DNA of 64,000 nt from Nitrosomonas sp. Nm51 (GTDB lineage: Bacteria; Pseudomonadota; Gammaproteobacteria; Burkholderiales; Nitrosomonadaceae), in the NCBI RefSeq assembly GCF_900111165.1, contig NZ_FOGH01000005.1:1-64000 (forward strand). Reading direction: 5' to 3'. The translations under genes were made by a program, and so were the position numbers. Positions 9,030-16,980 of the stretch are shown here, piece after piece (position 1 is the first letter of the stretch; each line of letters opens with the position of its first letter). The notes beneath the pieces were generated by a model. It had not been told where the DNA came from. It saw only the letters and a program-made list of their open reading frames with translations, and made no database searches.

Positions 9030-10070
9030 CTATCGCACCTGATAAAGGATGAACAATCCCGCCAGATAAAAAAGCAGGACTAAAAACGAATCGATATTCA
9101 TGCGGAAGAATTTCATTCTCGGACGGATCAAAAGCCCAATGCAATAGGTCGCGGTCAGAAATATACCGCCAACCAGCGCGATCGAAGCCGACAAATCGAT
9201 ATGGTTTAGAATCGGCCCCTTCAGAAAGAAAGCATCCACCGGCAGTATCAAAAATATCATGATCAGATTACTGCCGAAAATATTGGAAATCGCCATGGTA
9301 TAGGCTTTCACCCTGATTGCCGCTATGGCGGTACTCAGTTCCGGCAATGACGTAGTCAGCGCCAATAAAGAAACGCCAATGAAACTGCTGCCCAGTCCCG
9401 TCTGATCAGCCAGTGTCTCAGCAACATGAACGATAAACACGCCGCACAGCAATATGATCAGCCCGGCCATCACCGAAAACAAAATGAGTCTTCGTAACGG
9501 TAAATCATCATAGCGGTTGTTCCGCACCTCTCCATGTTCTATCTGTTCATTCGGAAGATCAACCGGACTCCAGGTATCGCGGTCCTGAATTTTCCAAAGC
9601 AAGTACATAAAGAAAATATACAGCAGCGCGATTAACAGGCTGCCAAGTCCCATATGTGCGATTACTGGCATATCGCCGGTGTAACTTATCAGCAGCAGCA
9701 GCGCAAGCGATGGAATCAGCAACAGGCCGGCGACTAATACGGAAGGATTGCGCGGCGCGGAACTGAGCGTGCCTTTTATGATAAAAATTTCGGCAACGGC
9801 CAATACGGCCAGCTGCATCATAATACCGCCGAACATATTATTAATGGCAAGCGCCCCGTTACCTGCCGAGACTGCAGTAATACTTGTCACCATTTCCGGC
9901 AGTTCGGTGATTGTGGCCAGAAAAATAAGCCCCATGAAAGCACGTGCGATTTTTGTCTGTTCGGCGATCGCATCAACCAGGTATGATAAACGCGTACCGG
10001 ACACCCAGATCGCACCGGCAAGCACGGAAAAAATCAACAAATTAACCGGTATTGAAAACGTTTCAAACAA
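9030..10070 (-). CDS. CaCA-family cation (Ca2+ or Na+/Ca2+) exchanger
   Basis: About 346 residues, ten or so membrane helices in two homologous halves. Each half carries a CaCA alpha-repeat: LATITELPEMVTS in the first and LALTTSLPELSTA in the second, holding the acidic ion-binding Glu, followed by NNMFGG and SNIFGSN. This is the YrbG/CAX-type architecture, moving Ca2+ against Na+ or H+ across the inner membrane. I place the start at the TTG at 10068-10070, where GGAGGCGG lies four bases upstream; it overlaps the end of the preceding SDR-VKOR gene by eight bases. A start at 10130 would require a long overlap. The tight overlap indicates one operon with the fusion gene. Confidence 0.8.
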   Translation of the reverse strand: MFETFSIPVNLLIFSVLAGAIWVSGTRLSYLVDAIAEQTKIARAFMGLIFLATITELPEMVTSITAVSAGNGALAINNMFGGIMMQLAVLAVAEIFIIKGTLSSAPRNPSVLVAGLLLIPSLALLLLISYTGDMPVIAHMGLGSLLIALLYIFFMYLLWKIQDRDTWSPVDLPNEQIEHGEVRNNRYDDLPLRRLILFSVMAGLIILLCGVFIVHVAETLADQTGLGSSFIGVSLLALTTSLPELSTAIAAIRVKAYTMAISNIFGSNLIMIFLILPVDAFFLKGPILNHIDLSASIALVGGIFLTATYCIGLLIRPRMKFFRMNIDSFLVLLFYLAGLFILYQVR

Positions 10071-12531
10071 TGAACCGCCTCCAGTCCCCGTACTCGTTAT
10101 AAATTGTGCCGCGCGGCAGGCACAGGCCAATCAGTAACAAGCCGCAGACCATGCTGGAGGTCAAGGACAGCGTACTTGTATCGTAGAAAAAAGGCGTCAC
10201 GAGCAAGGCGGTTCCCAATGGCAGTATAAAAAAGCGGAAAGCGCGGCCGGATTCAGCCAAAGCCGTAATGACTACCGTCAGCACCAGCGAGCCGATCAAA
10301 TGATCGGCATTCGCCATCCCCCCTTCATTGCCGAGCGTCACACGCGTAAACATCAGCCAGACACCGATAGGAATGCATAGCACCAGGTTCCAGGGTAACG
10401 TCACACCCCCGCCCAGCATCTCCTTGATAATAAAGGAAGGTTTCTGTGCAAAACTATCTTCAACCGTTTCCCATTTTCCTTCGTCTGTATCACCCTGAAA
10501 AAAGACACGCAAAAGAGAATGACCCTGTTTCTTTCTACGGTACAGAAATTCACTGGTTGCAATCAATTCATCCAGGGAATAAGGGATTTGTATCAGCATC
10601 GCAGCAGCAGCAATCAGGCACAGGGTACACCATGTTCCAATCAAGATAGGTTGTATGATAATGAAGAAAATCGACACAATTCCCAGCGGTACTATCAGAA
10701 TGCCGAACAGCATAACCAGCCACGGCATGGTGCGCCAGCGCCTGGACGAACCCATGATACCGGTTAAAATTTCAAGCGCGTACGTCATCGCTCCAAGTCC
10801 GGCATCCGGCACCGGCCAGGCTTTGGAAACCGACGAGGTGATGACCTCTTCAGTGCCGTTTTTCGGATCCTGCAATGCGCCGGGAAAAAAAGGTTCCCAT
10901 ACGCTGTCGATATGCCCAAGCTGATACGCACACAAATAACGGGATATAAAAAATCCGATAAATGCCAGAATAATGATTGGCAAACGCTGAAACCAGCTGG
11001 AAGGCGAATAGGTCCAGCCTGGCGGTATTGTGGGCCCGGTTTGGGCGGCGACGGGTGAGACGCCCGGTACCGGCCGGGTCAAAACCGCAAATCCCATGGC
11101 CAGCATACCGACGATCGTGTCGTTTAAATAAGCGGCGGCCGTCGGCGCCCAGAAAATTAACGGCGCTCCGAGCAACCAGAGCCCCACTCCGCCACAAAGC
11201 CAGCGTGCCAGACCAAAACGCCAGGATAACGATACAAATGACAGCACAAGCAGCACAAAACCCGATACAATATCGCTCCAGATCATTGCCTGTGATTCAT
11301 AACCCAGTGTAAAAGGCGCCGTTATGAGCCAACAACCCAGGCCCATATTCAGAAAATGCGCCCAGATATTTTCATGGTGCTGGCGGCGATACGACGCTTC
11401 ATGCTTCTCTCTGATTCGATCAGCATTTTTGTGTTTTTCTTGTGCTGCCCGCATCCAGTCAGGTTCCGTAATACGGTTTTTTTTATACCAGGCCGCCGGA
11501 TCTTTTTTGAGACTCGCAATAATATTTTTTAATCCATCATAAATGCGATGTTTGGGCTGCCAGTCGAGCAATTCCTGTGCCCGGCCGATGTCGAGATCGT
11601 AATGGTCGGATGCCAGATCGATCATAAACGGTTTGATAAAAGGCTTTTCGCCCTGATCAATCTCATCCGGGATAATGGGTTCGGCTTTTTCCTCCAGCCA
11701 TGCGCCTGATTTCGCCAGAAATTCGGGCATATCGATGGTTTGCCACTCTTTTTTGCCAAAAATCAGATACCCGATCCGGTTTTGCAGCTCCCGATACCCC
11801 ATCACTTCGTTTTCGCCTGCAAGAATGATATTGGTGTCCGGCAGTTTCTTGCGCCTGTCCACCACCTTCTGAAAAAGCGCCACCATGTCTTCTTTATGAA
11901 TAAAAGCCTGCCCGGCCATCAAGTCGCCTGCATAAAGATGGCTTTTAAAATCGCGCTGATAAATCCGGGAAATCTGATAGGTCAATGTCGGAACTGCGCT
12001 GTCATCATCGTAGACGCCTGCCAGGCGTAAAATGGTATACGGTATTTGACCATGCTGCTGCCTGATGACTTCTTCCGCTTCGGCCTTGGATTGCGGATAC
12101 GCCCAGGCCGGTTTTAGCGGCGTATTTTCATCAATTTTCTGACCCGGCACCGTTGGCTCATGAACCAGCATCGTGCTGGCGTAGATAAACCGTTCGATTT
12201 CGAAACTTTGAAGAAATTTCAGTAAACGCCGGGTTCCGTCAACTGTCACTTCCTGATACAGCGGATGATGCTCTCCGGTAAAATCAAAGTAAGCCGCCAG
12301 ATGAATCACGGCCGCTATTTTTTCTCCGTGCTGTGCACGCACAGCATCCAGGGCTGACTTTACGGAATCATCGGATGTCAGGTTGCATTCAATACTGGTA
12401 TCGGCTTCTTTACAGGAATTGATATCGAGTCCAACGACCCGGTATTTTTGTTTCAAGCTTTCACTGAGCGCTTCGCCGATATTTCCGGAAGCGCCTGTCA
12501 CGATCACAATTGGTTTTTGTCGGCTGGACAT
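10063..12531 (-). CDS. Fusion: NAD-dependent epimerase (SDR) - SPW membrane repeats - VKOR-like domain
   Basis: 822 residues with three parts. Residues about 1-330 are an extended SDR / NAD-dependent epimerase: TGASGNIGEAL near the N-terminus binds NAD(P), and YPQSKAEAEE carries the Tyr-x3-Lys pair. About 385-500 are membrane segments of the SPW-repeat type (HENIWAHFLNMGLGCWLI; then a second copy from WLCGGVGLWLLGAP). About 510-800 resemble vitamin K epoxide reductase-like proteins: ISRYLCAYQLGHID and the CXXC of GTWCTLCLIAAAAM. VKOR proteins re-oxidise disulfide-forming partners using quinone. How an SDR head would serve such a module is unknown. The gene overlaps the cation exchanger downstream by eight bases. 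Confidence 0.75.
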   Translation of the reverse strand: MSSRQKPIVIVTGASGNIGEALSESLKQKYRVVGLDINSCKEADTSIECNLTSDDSVKSALDAVRAQHGEKIAAVIHLAAYFDFTGEHHPLYQEVTVDGTRRLLKFLQSFEIERFIYASTMLVHEPTVPGQKIDENTPLKPAWAYPQSKAEAEEVIRQQHGQIPYTILRLAGVYDDDSAVPTLTYQISRIYQRDFKSHLYAGDLMAGQAFIHKEDMVALFQKVVDRRKKLPDTNIILAGENEVMGYRELQNRIGYLIFGKKEWQTIDMPEFLAKSGAWLEEKAEPIIPDEIDQGEKPFIKPFMIDLASDHYDLDIGRAQELLDWQPKHRIYDGLKNIIASLKKDPAAWYKKNRITEPDWMRAAQEKHKNADRIREKHEASYRRQHHENIWAHFLNMGLGCWLITAPFTLGYESQAMIWSDIVSGFVLLVLSFVSLSWRFGLARWLCGGVGLWLLGAPLIFWAPTAAAYLNDTIVGMLAMGFAVLTRPVPGVSPVAAQTGPTIPPGWTYSPSSWFQRLPIIILAFIGFFISRYLCAYQLGHIDSVWEPFFPGALQDPKNGTEEVITSSVSKAWPVPDAGLGAMTYALEILTGIMGSSRRWRTMPWLVMLFGILIVPLGIVSIFFIIIQPILIGTWCTLCLIAAAAMLIQIPYSLDELIATSEFLYRRKKQGHSLLRVFFQGDTDEGKWETVEDSFAQKPSFIIKEMLGGGVTLPWNLVLCIPIGVWLMFTRVTLGNEGGMANADHLIGSLVLTVVITALAESGRAFRFFILPLGTALLVTPFFYDTSTLSLTSSMVCGLLLIGLCLPRGTIYNEYGDWRRFIV

Positions 12532-13065
12532 GGCTCTGTTTTCCTTTATGATTCAATAGACTGGCAGATTCAGTTTGAAGTACAGTTTCACATTTTCCCG
12601 GGTTACAGGCTGCTCTGGCACCAGCGCTTTTTAAACCAACAAAAACTCCGGTTTCAACATTTCTCAGGCAACATTGTAAAAACAACGATACCAGAGATAA
12701 ACCAATTTTTGAAATCTTGTTGCAGGCAATGCGTGACTTGCGCACATCAAAGCGAGTCGGAAAACAGCTGGCAAAGCCCGCTCCGAATGGTGCCGCTTAG
12801 CCCAGAATAACTGCGTCTGCGCTCGCGGATACACTCAATTCAAAACAGTTCAGCGTTTAAATGCCGGCAACTGATACAATATCCAGGCTAGTCAGAAACT
12901 CAAATTCGGCATTCGGAACAAATTTTAGAATAGTGGAACAATTTTGGCTGAAACGGGTTTTCCTGTTTGTCAGTCAGGAAACAGCCGTGTACAACCAGCT
13001 ACACATCTGTTTATTAATGCCTAATTCAACAATCGAAACCATACCTATACGGCGACAGAATCAAC
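12532..13065. other. Intergenic region between divergent genes
   Basis: 534 bp between the SDR-VKOR gene and the symporter gene, which point away from each other, so promoters for both should be here. A small inverted repeat (TTTCCTG at 12959-12965 with CAGGAAA at 12975-12981) lies upstream of the symporter. No convincing gene in any frame. Confidence 0.5.
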
Positions 13066-14496
13066 ATGAGCGAAACAATCTGGTCTTTCATCATTGTCAT
13101 GATCCTGCTTACTATGAGCGGCACCATGGCGATGATCCGAAAACGCAAAACTCCTGAAGATTATCTGGTTGCCAGCCGCAAAGTAAACCCCTGGCTTACG
13201 GCGCTTTCGACTGTCGCCACCAACAACAGTGGTTTCATGTTCATCGGCATGATCGCCTATACCTATCGTTTCGGCTATGAATCCGTATGGCTTATGCTGG
13301 GATGGGTGCTGGGCGACCTTATGGTCTGGATGTTCGTACACCCGCGTGTGCGCAAAATTTCCGGCAAAGCCAAAATCAATACACTGCCATTGTTAATCGG
13401 AACCCAGGATAACAGCGCCAATCGCTTGATAATCGTCAGCGCCGGACTCATTACCATTGTTTTCCTTGGAATCTATGCGGCGGCACAGCTGAAAGCCGGC
13501 AGCACCGCACTCCATGCGTTATTCGGCTGGGATATGTATATTGGCGCAATTATCGGCGCAGCTATTGTAATCGTGTATTCCTATGCTGGCGGCATACGCG
13601 CCGACATCTGGACCGATGCAGCACAGTCGTTTGCCATGATCATCACAATGCTGGCGATTCTGATTGCCGGTTTTCTAAAAGTAGGCGGCCCATATGCGCT
13701 GACGGCAAATCTCGGCGCCCAAGATCCGGCGCTAGTAGCCTGGTTTCCACAGGAACTTCAATTCGGCATACTCGCATTTATTACCGGCTATTTTTTTGCG
13801 GGCCTTGGCACGGTTGGCCAGCCCCATTTAATGACACGCCTGCTGGCAATCAAATCAGTGGATGCGATCAAGCGCGCACGCGTATATTATTTTATATGGT
13901 ACGTCCTTTTTTTTGCCGCCTCCATTGGCGTAGGCCTCTACTGCCGCGCGATCATCCCGGACCTGTCTAATTTACCGAGTGTTACGGGTTTGAAAGAACC
14001 CACCGAGCTGGCATTACCGTTGCTCACCATGCAGTTATTACCGGGTGTTTTTGTCGGAATCGCGCTCGCGGGGCTATTTGCCGCAACGGTCTCCACGGCG
14101 GATTCACAAATTATCGTCTGTTCAGGCACCCTGACCCAGGAAATTTTTCCACGTTGGAAAGATTCGTATCTTGCCTCCAAACTAAGCACACTCGCGGTCA
14201 CAACCACTGCGCTTGCGATCGCGCTTTTTGCACATGAAGGGGTTTTCGGTTTAGTGCTCATTGCCTGGTCGGCAATGGGCGCCAGCCTTGGCCCGGTGCT
14301 GGTTATTCGCATGTTTCATCTGCCATTGACAGCGCCCGTTGCGCTGGCCATGATGTCGGCCGCGGTTATTACCGTTTCCATTTGGCATTTTTCAGGATTC
14401 GACGACGACATACTAAAAATATTTCCCGCTACAATCGTGGCTTTGCTGATTTATCTGAGCTGGTTTGGCATGCATCACGTCAAACTCTCCAAGTAA
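13066..14496 (+). CDS. Sodium:solute symporter (SSS family)
   Basis: 476 residues, about 13 hydrophobic segments. The N-terminal signature TPEDYLVASRKVNPWLTALS and the segments TNNSGFMFIGM, YSYAGGIRADIWTDAAQS and LAGLFAATVSTADSQIIV are those of PutP/PanF-type Na+-coupled symporters; the last contains the Ser/Thr residues of the second sodium site. The transported compound (proline, pantothenate, acetate or another small acid) cannot be read from the sequence. It stands alone, divergent from the SDR-VKOR gene and convergent with the cytochrome gene that ends at 14576. Confidence 0.85.
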   Translation: MSETIWSFIIVMILLTMSGTMAMIRKRKTPEDYLVASRKVNPWLTALSTVATNNSGFMFIGMIAYTYRFGYESVWLMLGWVLGDLMVWMFVHPRVRKISGKAKINTLPLLIGTQDNSANRLIIVSAGLITIVFLGIYAAAQLKAGSTALHALFGWDMYIGAIIGAAIVIVYSYAGGIRADIWTDAAQSFAMIITMLAILIAGFLKVGGPYALTANLGAQDPALVAWFPQELQFGILAFITGYFFAGLGTVGQPHLMTRLLAIKSVDAIKRARVYYFIWYVLFFAASIGVGLYCRAIIPDLSNLPSVTGLKEPTELALPLLTMQLLPGVFVGIALAGLFAATVSTADSQIIVCSGTLTQEIFPRWKDSYLASKLSTLAVTTTALAIALFAHEGVFGLVLIAWSAMGASLGPVLVIRMFHLPLTAPVALAMMSAAVITVSIWHFSGFDDDILKIFPATIVALLIYLSWFGMHHVKLSK

Positions 14497-14575
14497 AGCT
14501 TTTCGCCTTTTCAGGACACAAAACTCTCCTTTCAGTCAAAAAAGAAGTGGCTCTGGAAAACTGACAACGAATTTC

Positions 14576-15913
14576 TTACTCATGCGTTGACGGAGCTGTA
14601 GTGTTACAGCATTTTTTTCGTATTTTGGATACATCGCGTGATGTGACCGGCGGCGCTGTGTTACCCCAGCTGTTGCGCACAAAAGTAAGCACTTCTGCAA
14701 TTTCCCGGTCGGATAATTTTTTTGCAAAACCTGGCATTTCTTTCGGTATAGGTCCATTTTTTGTCAGCGGACCTTTCCCCCCTTCCAGCACTTGACGGAT
14801 GATAGATACAGGGTTTTCTAAAAGAACCATCGAATTGCCGCTCAACCGTGGATATTTTGGAAGATCGCCTGTGCCATTGGGTTGATGACATTTTGCGCAA
14901 AGCCCGGAATAAAGACCGGCGCCCGGGCGCTCAAATTGATTGATCCCAATTTCCAGATCAATCTTATCCGATTGATCCTGTGTAACGGAGGGTTTGTAAG
15001 ACGACCTGCTTTTTCGCAATGGAAGCGATTTGAGATAGGCCGCAATAGCATCCAGATCTTCTTTCCGTAAATATTGTGTGCTATTTTCAATCACGGTTAC
15101 CATACTGCCAAACGCCACCCCCAACCTGCTGTGGCCAGTTTCCAGGAATGTTGAAATTTCAGCTTTGGACCATCTCCCCAAACCGGACGCATTATTACCG
15201 GTCAAGTCCGCGGTAGACCAGTTATCCACTACTGCGCCGCTCAAATATTCAGGTGATGATTCCGAATATGCTTTCTCCTGATATGCCAGGCCGCGTGGCG
15301 TGTGACATGCGCCGCAGTGCCCCAGCCCTTGCACCAGATAGGCGCCGCGATTCCATTGCATATTACGATCGGTGCGGACTTTGTACGGTTTCTGAGTGGC
15401 AAATGCGGCATTCCAGAACATAAGTGTCCAACGCTGATTAAAAGGAAAGGGAAGTTCGGTTTGCGGCGGCATGTGATTAACAGCCTTTACTTCTTCCATA
15501 AAATAAGCGTACAGCGCTTGAATGTCATCATCCAGGACCGCCGCGAATGAAGGATACGGCATTGCCGGATATAAATATCTGCCGTCTTTGGCAATCCCTT
15601 TTCGAACGGCGCGGCTAAAGTCTTCGTAACTGTATTGACCGATTCCGGTTGCCGGGTCGGGTGTTATGTTAGTCGAATAAATGACCCCGAAAGGAGAGCT
15701 AATTGGCAAACCACCAGCAAATGGCGGATGATCGGGGCCTGCCGTATGGCAGCTCTCACAGTCAGCCACTTTGGCAAGATATGCACCCCGGGCAATGATT
15801 TCCGGATCAGCGCTCTGGGCATTTTCAGCGACCATCCATATTGTTAAGATGATTAACAAACGGCATGCAAAACCGCCTGGTATTGGGTTAATTAATGAAG
15901 CCGCTGATATCAT
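14576..15913 (-). CDS. Triheme cytochrome c
   Basis: 445 residues with a signal segment (about 17-34) and three heme c sites: CESCH (Cys52-His56), CGACH (Cys200-His204) and CAKCH (Cys339-His343). Spacing and motifs such as GGLPISSPFGVIYSTNITPD and PAMPYPSF match the three-heme cytochrome subunits of membrane alcohol, aldehyde and gluconate dehydrogenases. No partner dehydrogenase is adjacent; instead it is the last gene of a cytochrome oxidase locus, five bases after the preceding gene. A role as electron donor to that oxidase is therefore inferred. The C-terminal tail after the third domain ends in a Cys-Cys pair of unclear meaning. Confidence 0.85.
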   Translation of the reverse strand: MISAASLINPIPGGFACRLLIILTIWMVAENAQSADPEIIARGAYLAKVADCESCHTAGPDHPPFAGGLPISSPFGVIYSTNITPDPATGIGQYSYEDFSRAVRKGIAKDGRYLYPAMPYPSFAAVLDDDIQALYAYFMEEVKAVNHMPPQTELPFPFNQRWTLMFWNAAFATQKPYKVRTDRNMQWNRGAYLVQGLGHCGACHTPRGLAYQEKAYSESSPEYLSGAVVDNWSTADLTGNNASGLGRWSKAEISTFLETGHSRLGVAFGSMVTVIENSTQYLRKEDLDAIAAYLKSLPLRKSRSSYKPSVTQDQSDKIDLEIGINQFERPGAGLYSGLCAKCHQPNGTGDLPKYPRLSGNSMVLLENPVSIIRQVLEGGKGPLTKNGPIPKEMPGFAKKLSDREIAEVLTFVRNSWGNTAPPVTSRDVSKIRKKCCNTTAPSTHE

Positions 15914-15918
15914 TTGAG

Positions 15919-16320
15919 TCAGGCCCAGTCGCTACACAATGGTACTAATAAAATCGCGCAGCCAGTAAATAAAATTGCCACGAAAAATACGACATTCGAC
16001 ATAATACCCAGCATTGCCAGAAATTGAGACTGTTCATCCATAATTTTGAGAGACTGCCCACGTGTACTGATTTTATCAATCATTGGATTGTCGGATTGTT
16101 GCCAAAAATTCCATGCTACGTATGCCGAAAGAATGTTTAATGTCAAACAGGTTATACTGATTGCTGCAAGTATCGCCGGTAAATCTGTCCAGAGCGGCGT
16201 TGACAGCGGCTCCTGATATGGATAACAGGCATATGCGGTGAGCGACTCGCTTAAGAGCATCTGCATGATCCATGCTGCGGGAGCACCGAATAAAGCGAAC
16301 AATTTTTTGTATGTACTCAT
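15919..16320 (-). CDS. Small membrane protein of the alternative oxidase locus
   Basis: About 133 residues from the ATG at 16318-16320 (MSTYKKLFALFGAPAAW); a TTG at 16374 would add 18 residues. It has four hydrophobic stretches: about residues 6-27, 46-70 and two near the C-terminus (VVFFVAILFTGCAILLVP). I do not recognise a named family. Its place between the subunit III gene and the cytochrome c gene, with short gaps on both sides, suggests a structural or assembly part of this oxidase. Confidence 0.65.
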   Translation of the reverse strand: MSTYKKLFALFGAPAAWIMQMLLSESLTAYACYPYQEPLSTPLWTDLPAILAAISITCLTLNILSAYVAWNFWQQSDNPMIDKISTRGQSLKIMDEQSQFLAMLGIMSNVVFFVAILFTGCAILLVPLCSDWA

Positions 16321-16377
16321 AAGCCAGAAATGACAGATTAATGTATTTACTTGCCCCTGATAGAATGCTTTCAATTT

Positions 16378-16980
16378 CTACACGGAATCACTGTAAGGAA
16401 ATAAATACAAAGTTGCAAAAACAAACAGCCAAACAACATCGACGAAATGCCAGTACATACCCCCTATTGTGACAGCGGCATGCCGTCTATCATCGAAGTA
16501 ACCTAACGAAAGCCAAACCAGCAGCAACAATAGAACAGCGATTCCAATAACCACATGGCACATATGAAATCCCGTAATCGTAAAATACAGTGATCCGTAG
16601 AGATCCGACGTCAAGCCATAAGGTTTCTTATGCCACTCGATAAGCTGGATCAGCACAAAGCTGATGCCAAGAATTATTGATAACGCCATCAGGCCGATAC
16701 TCCAGCGTATCTGCTTCAGCCGAATGTAGTGTTCACTGGCCCAGACAGAAACGCTGCTGGCGAGTAAAATTATTGTATTTATGACTGGCATAGTCAGACT
16801 GGGCAATCCTTCCGGAGGCCATTGCTGTTCAGTCTGAGCCGACAAATAGAAATATGTAAACAGCAAATACGCAAACAAAGCACTTTCTGTCACAATTAAT
16901 GCCAGAACACCCCACCATCCCGTTGACAGTTTAGCGTCGCTTCCTATCGGCAGAGACCGGTTATGATCAAATAGATTCAT
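16378..16980 (-). CDS. Cytochrome c oxidase subunit III (alternative oxidase)
   Basis: 200 residues from the ATG at 16978-16980, which overlaps the stop of the subunit I gene (ATGA). It has five or six membrane helices and the subunit III signature near the end: TGFHMCHVVIGI, then YWHFVDVVWLFVFATLYL. Helix one begins with STGWWGVLALIVTESALFA. Subunit III stabilises the oxidase core and the proton uptake path. A longer upstream frame exists inside the subunit I gene but has no support. It belongs to the operon running from 20021 to 14576. Confidence 0.9.
   Translation of the reverse strand: MNLFDHNRSLPIGSDAKLSTGWWGVLALIVTESALFAYLLFTYFYLSAQTEQQWPPEGLPSLTMPVINTIILLASSVSVWASEHYIRLKQIRWSIGLMALSIILGISFVLIQLIEWHKKPYGLTSDLYGSLYFTITGFHMCHVVIGIAVLLLLLVWLSLGYFDDRRHAAVTIGGMYWHFVDVVWLFVFATLYLFPYSDSV

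Noticed and set aside
8871-9083. 70-codon plus-strand frame
   Set aside because: It overlaps the end of the exchanger gene and is Arg/His-rich without a recognisable pattern.
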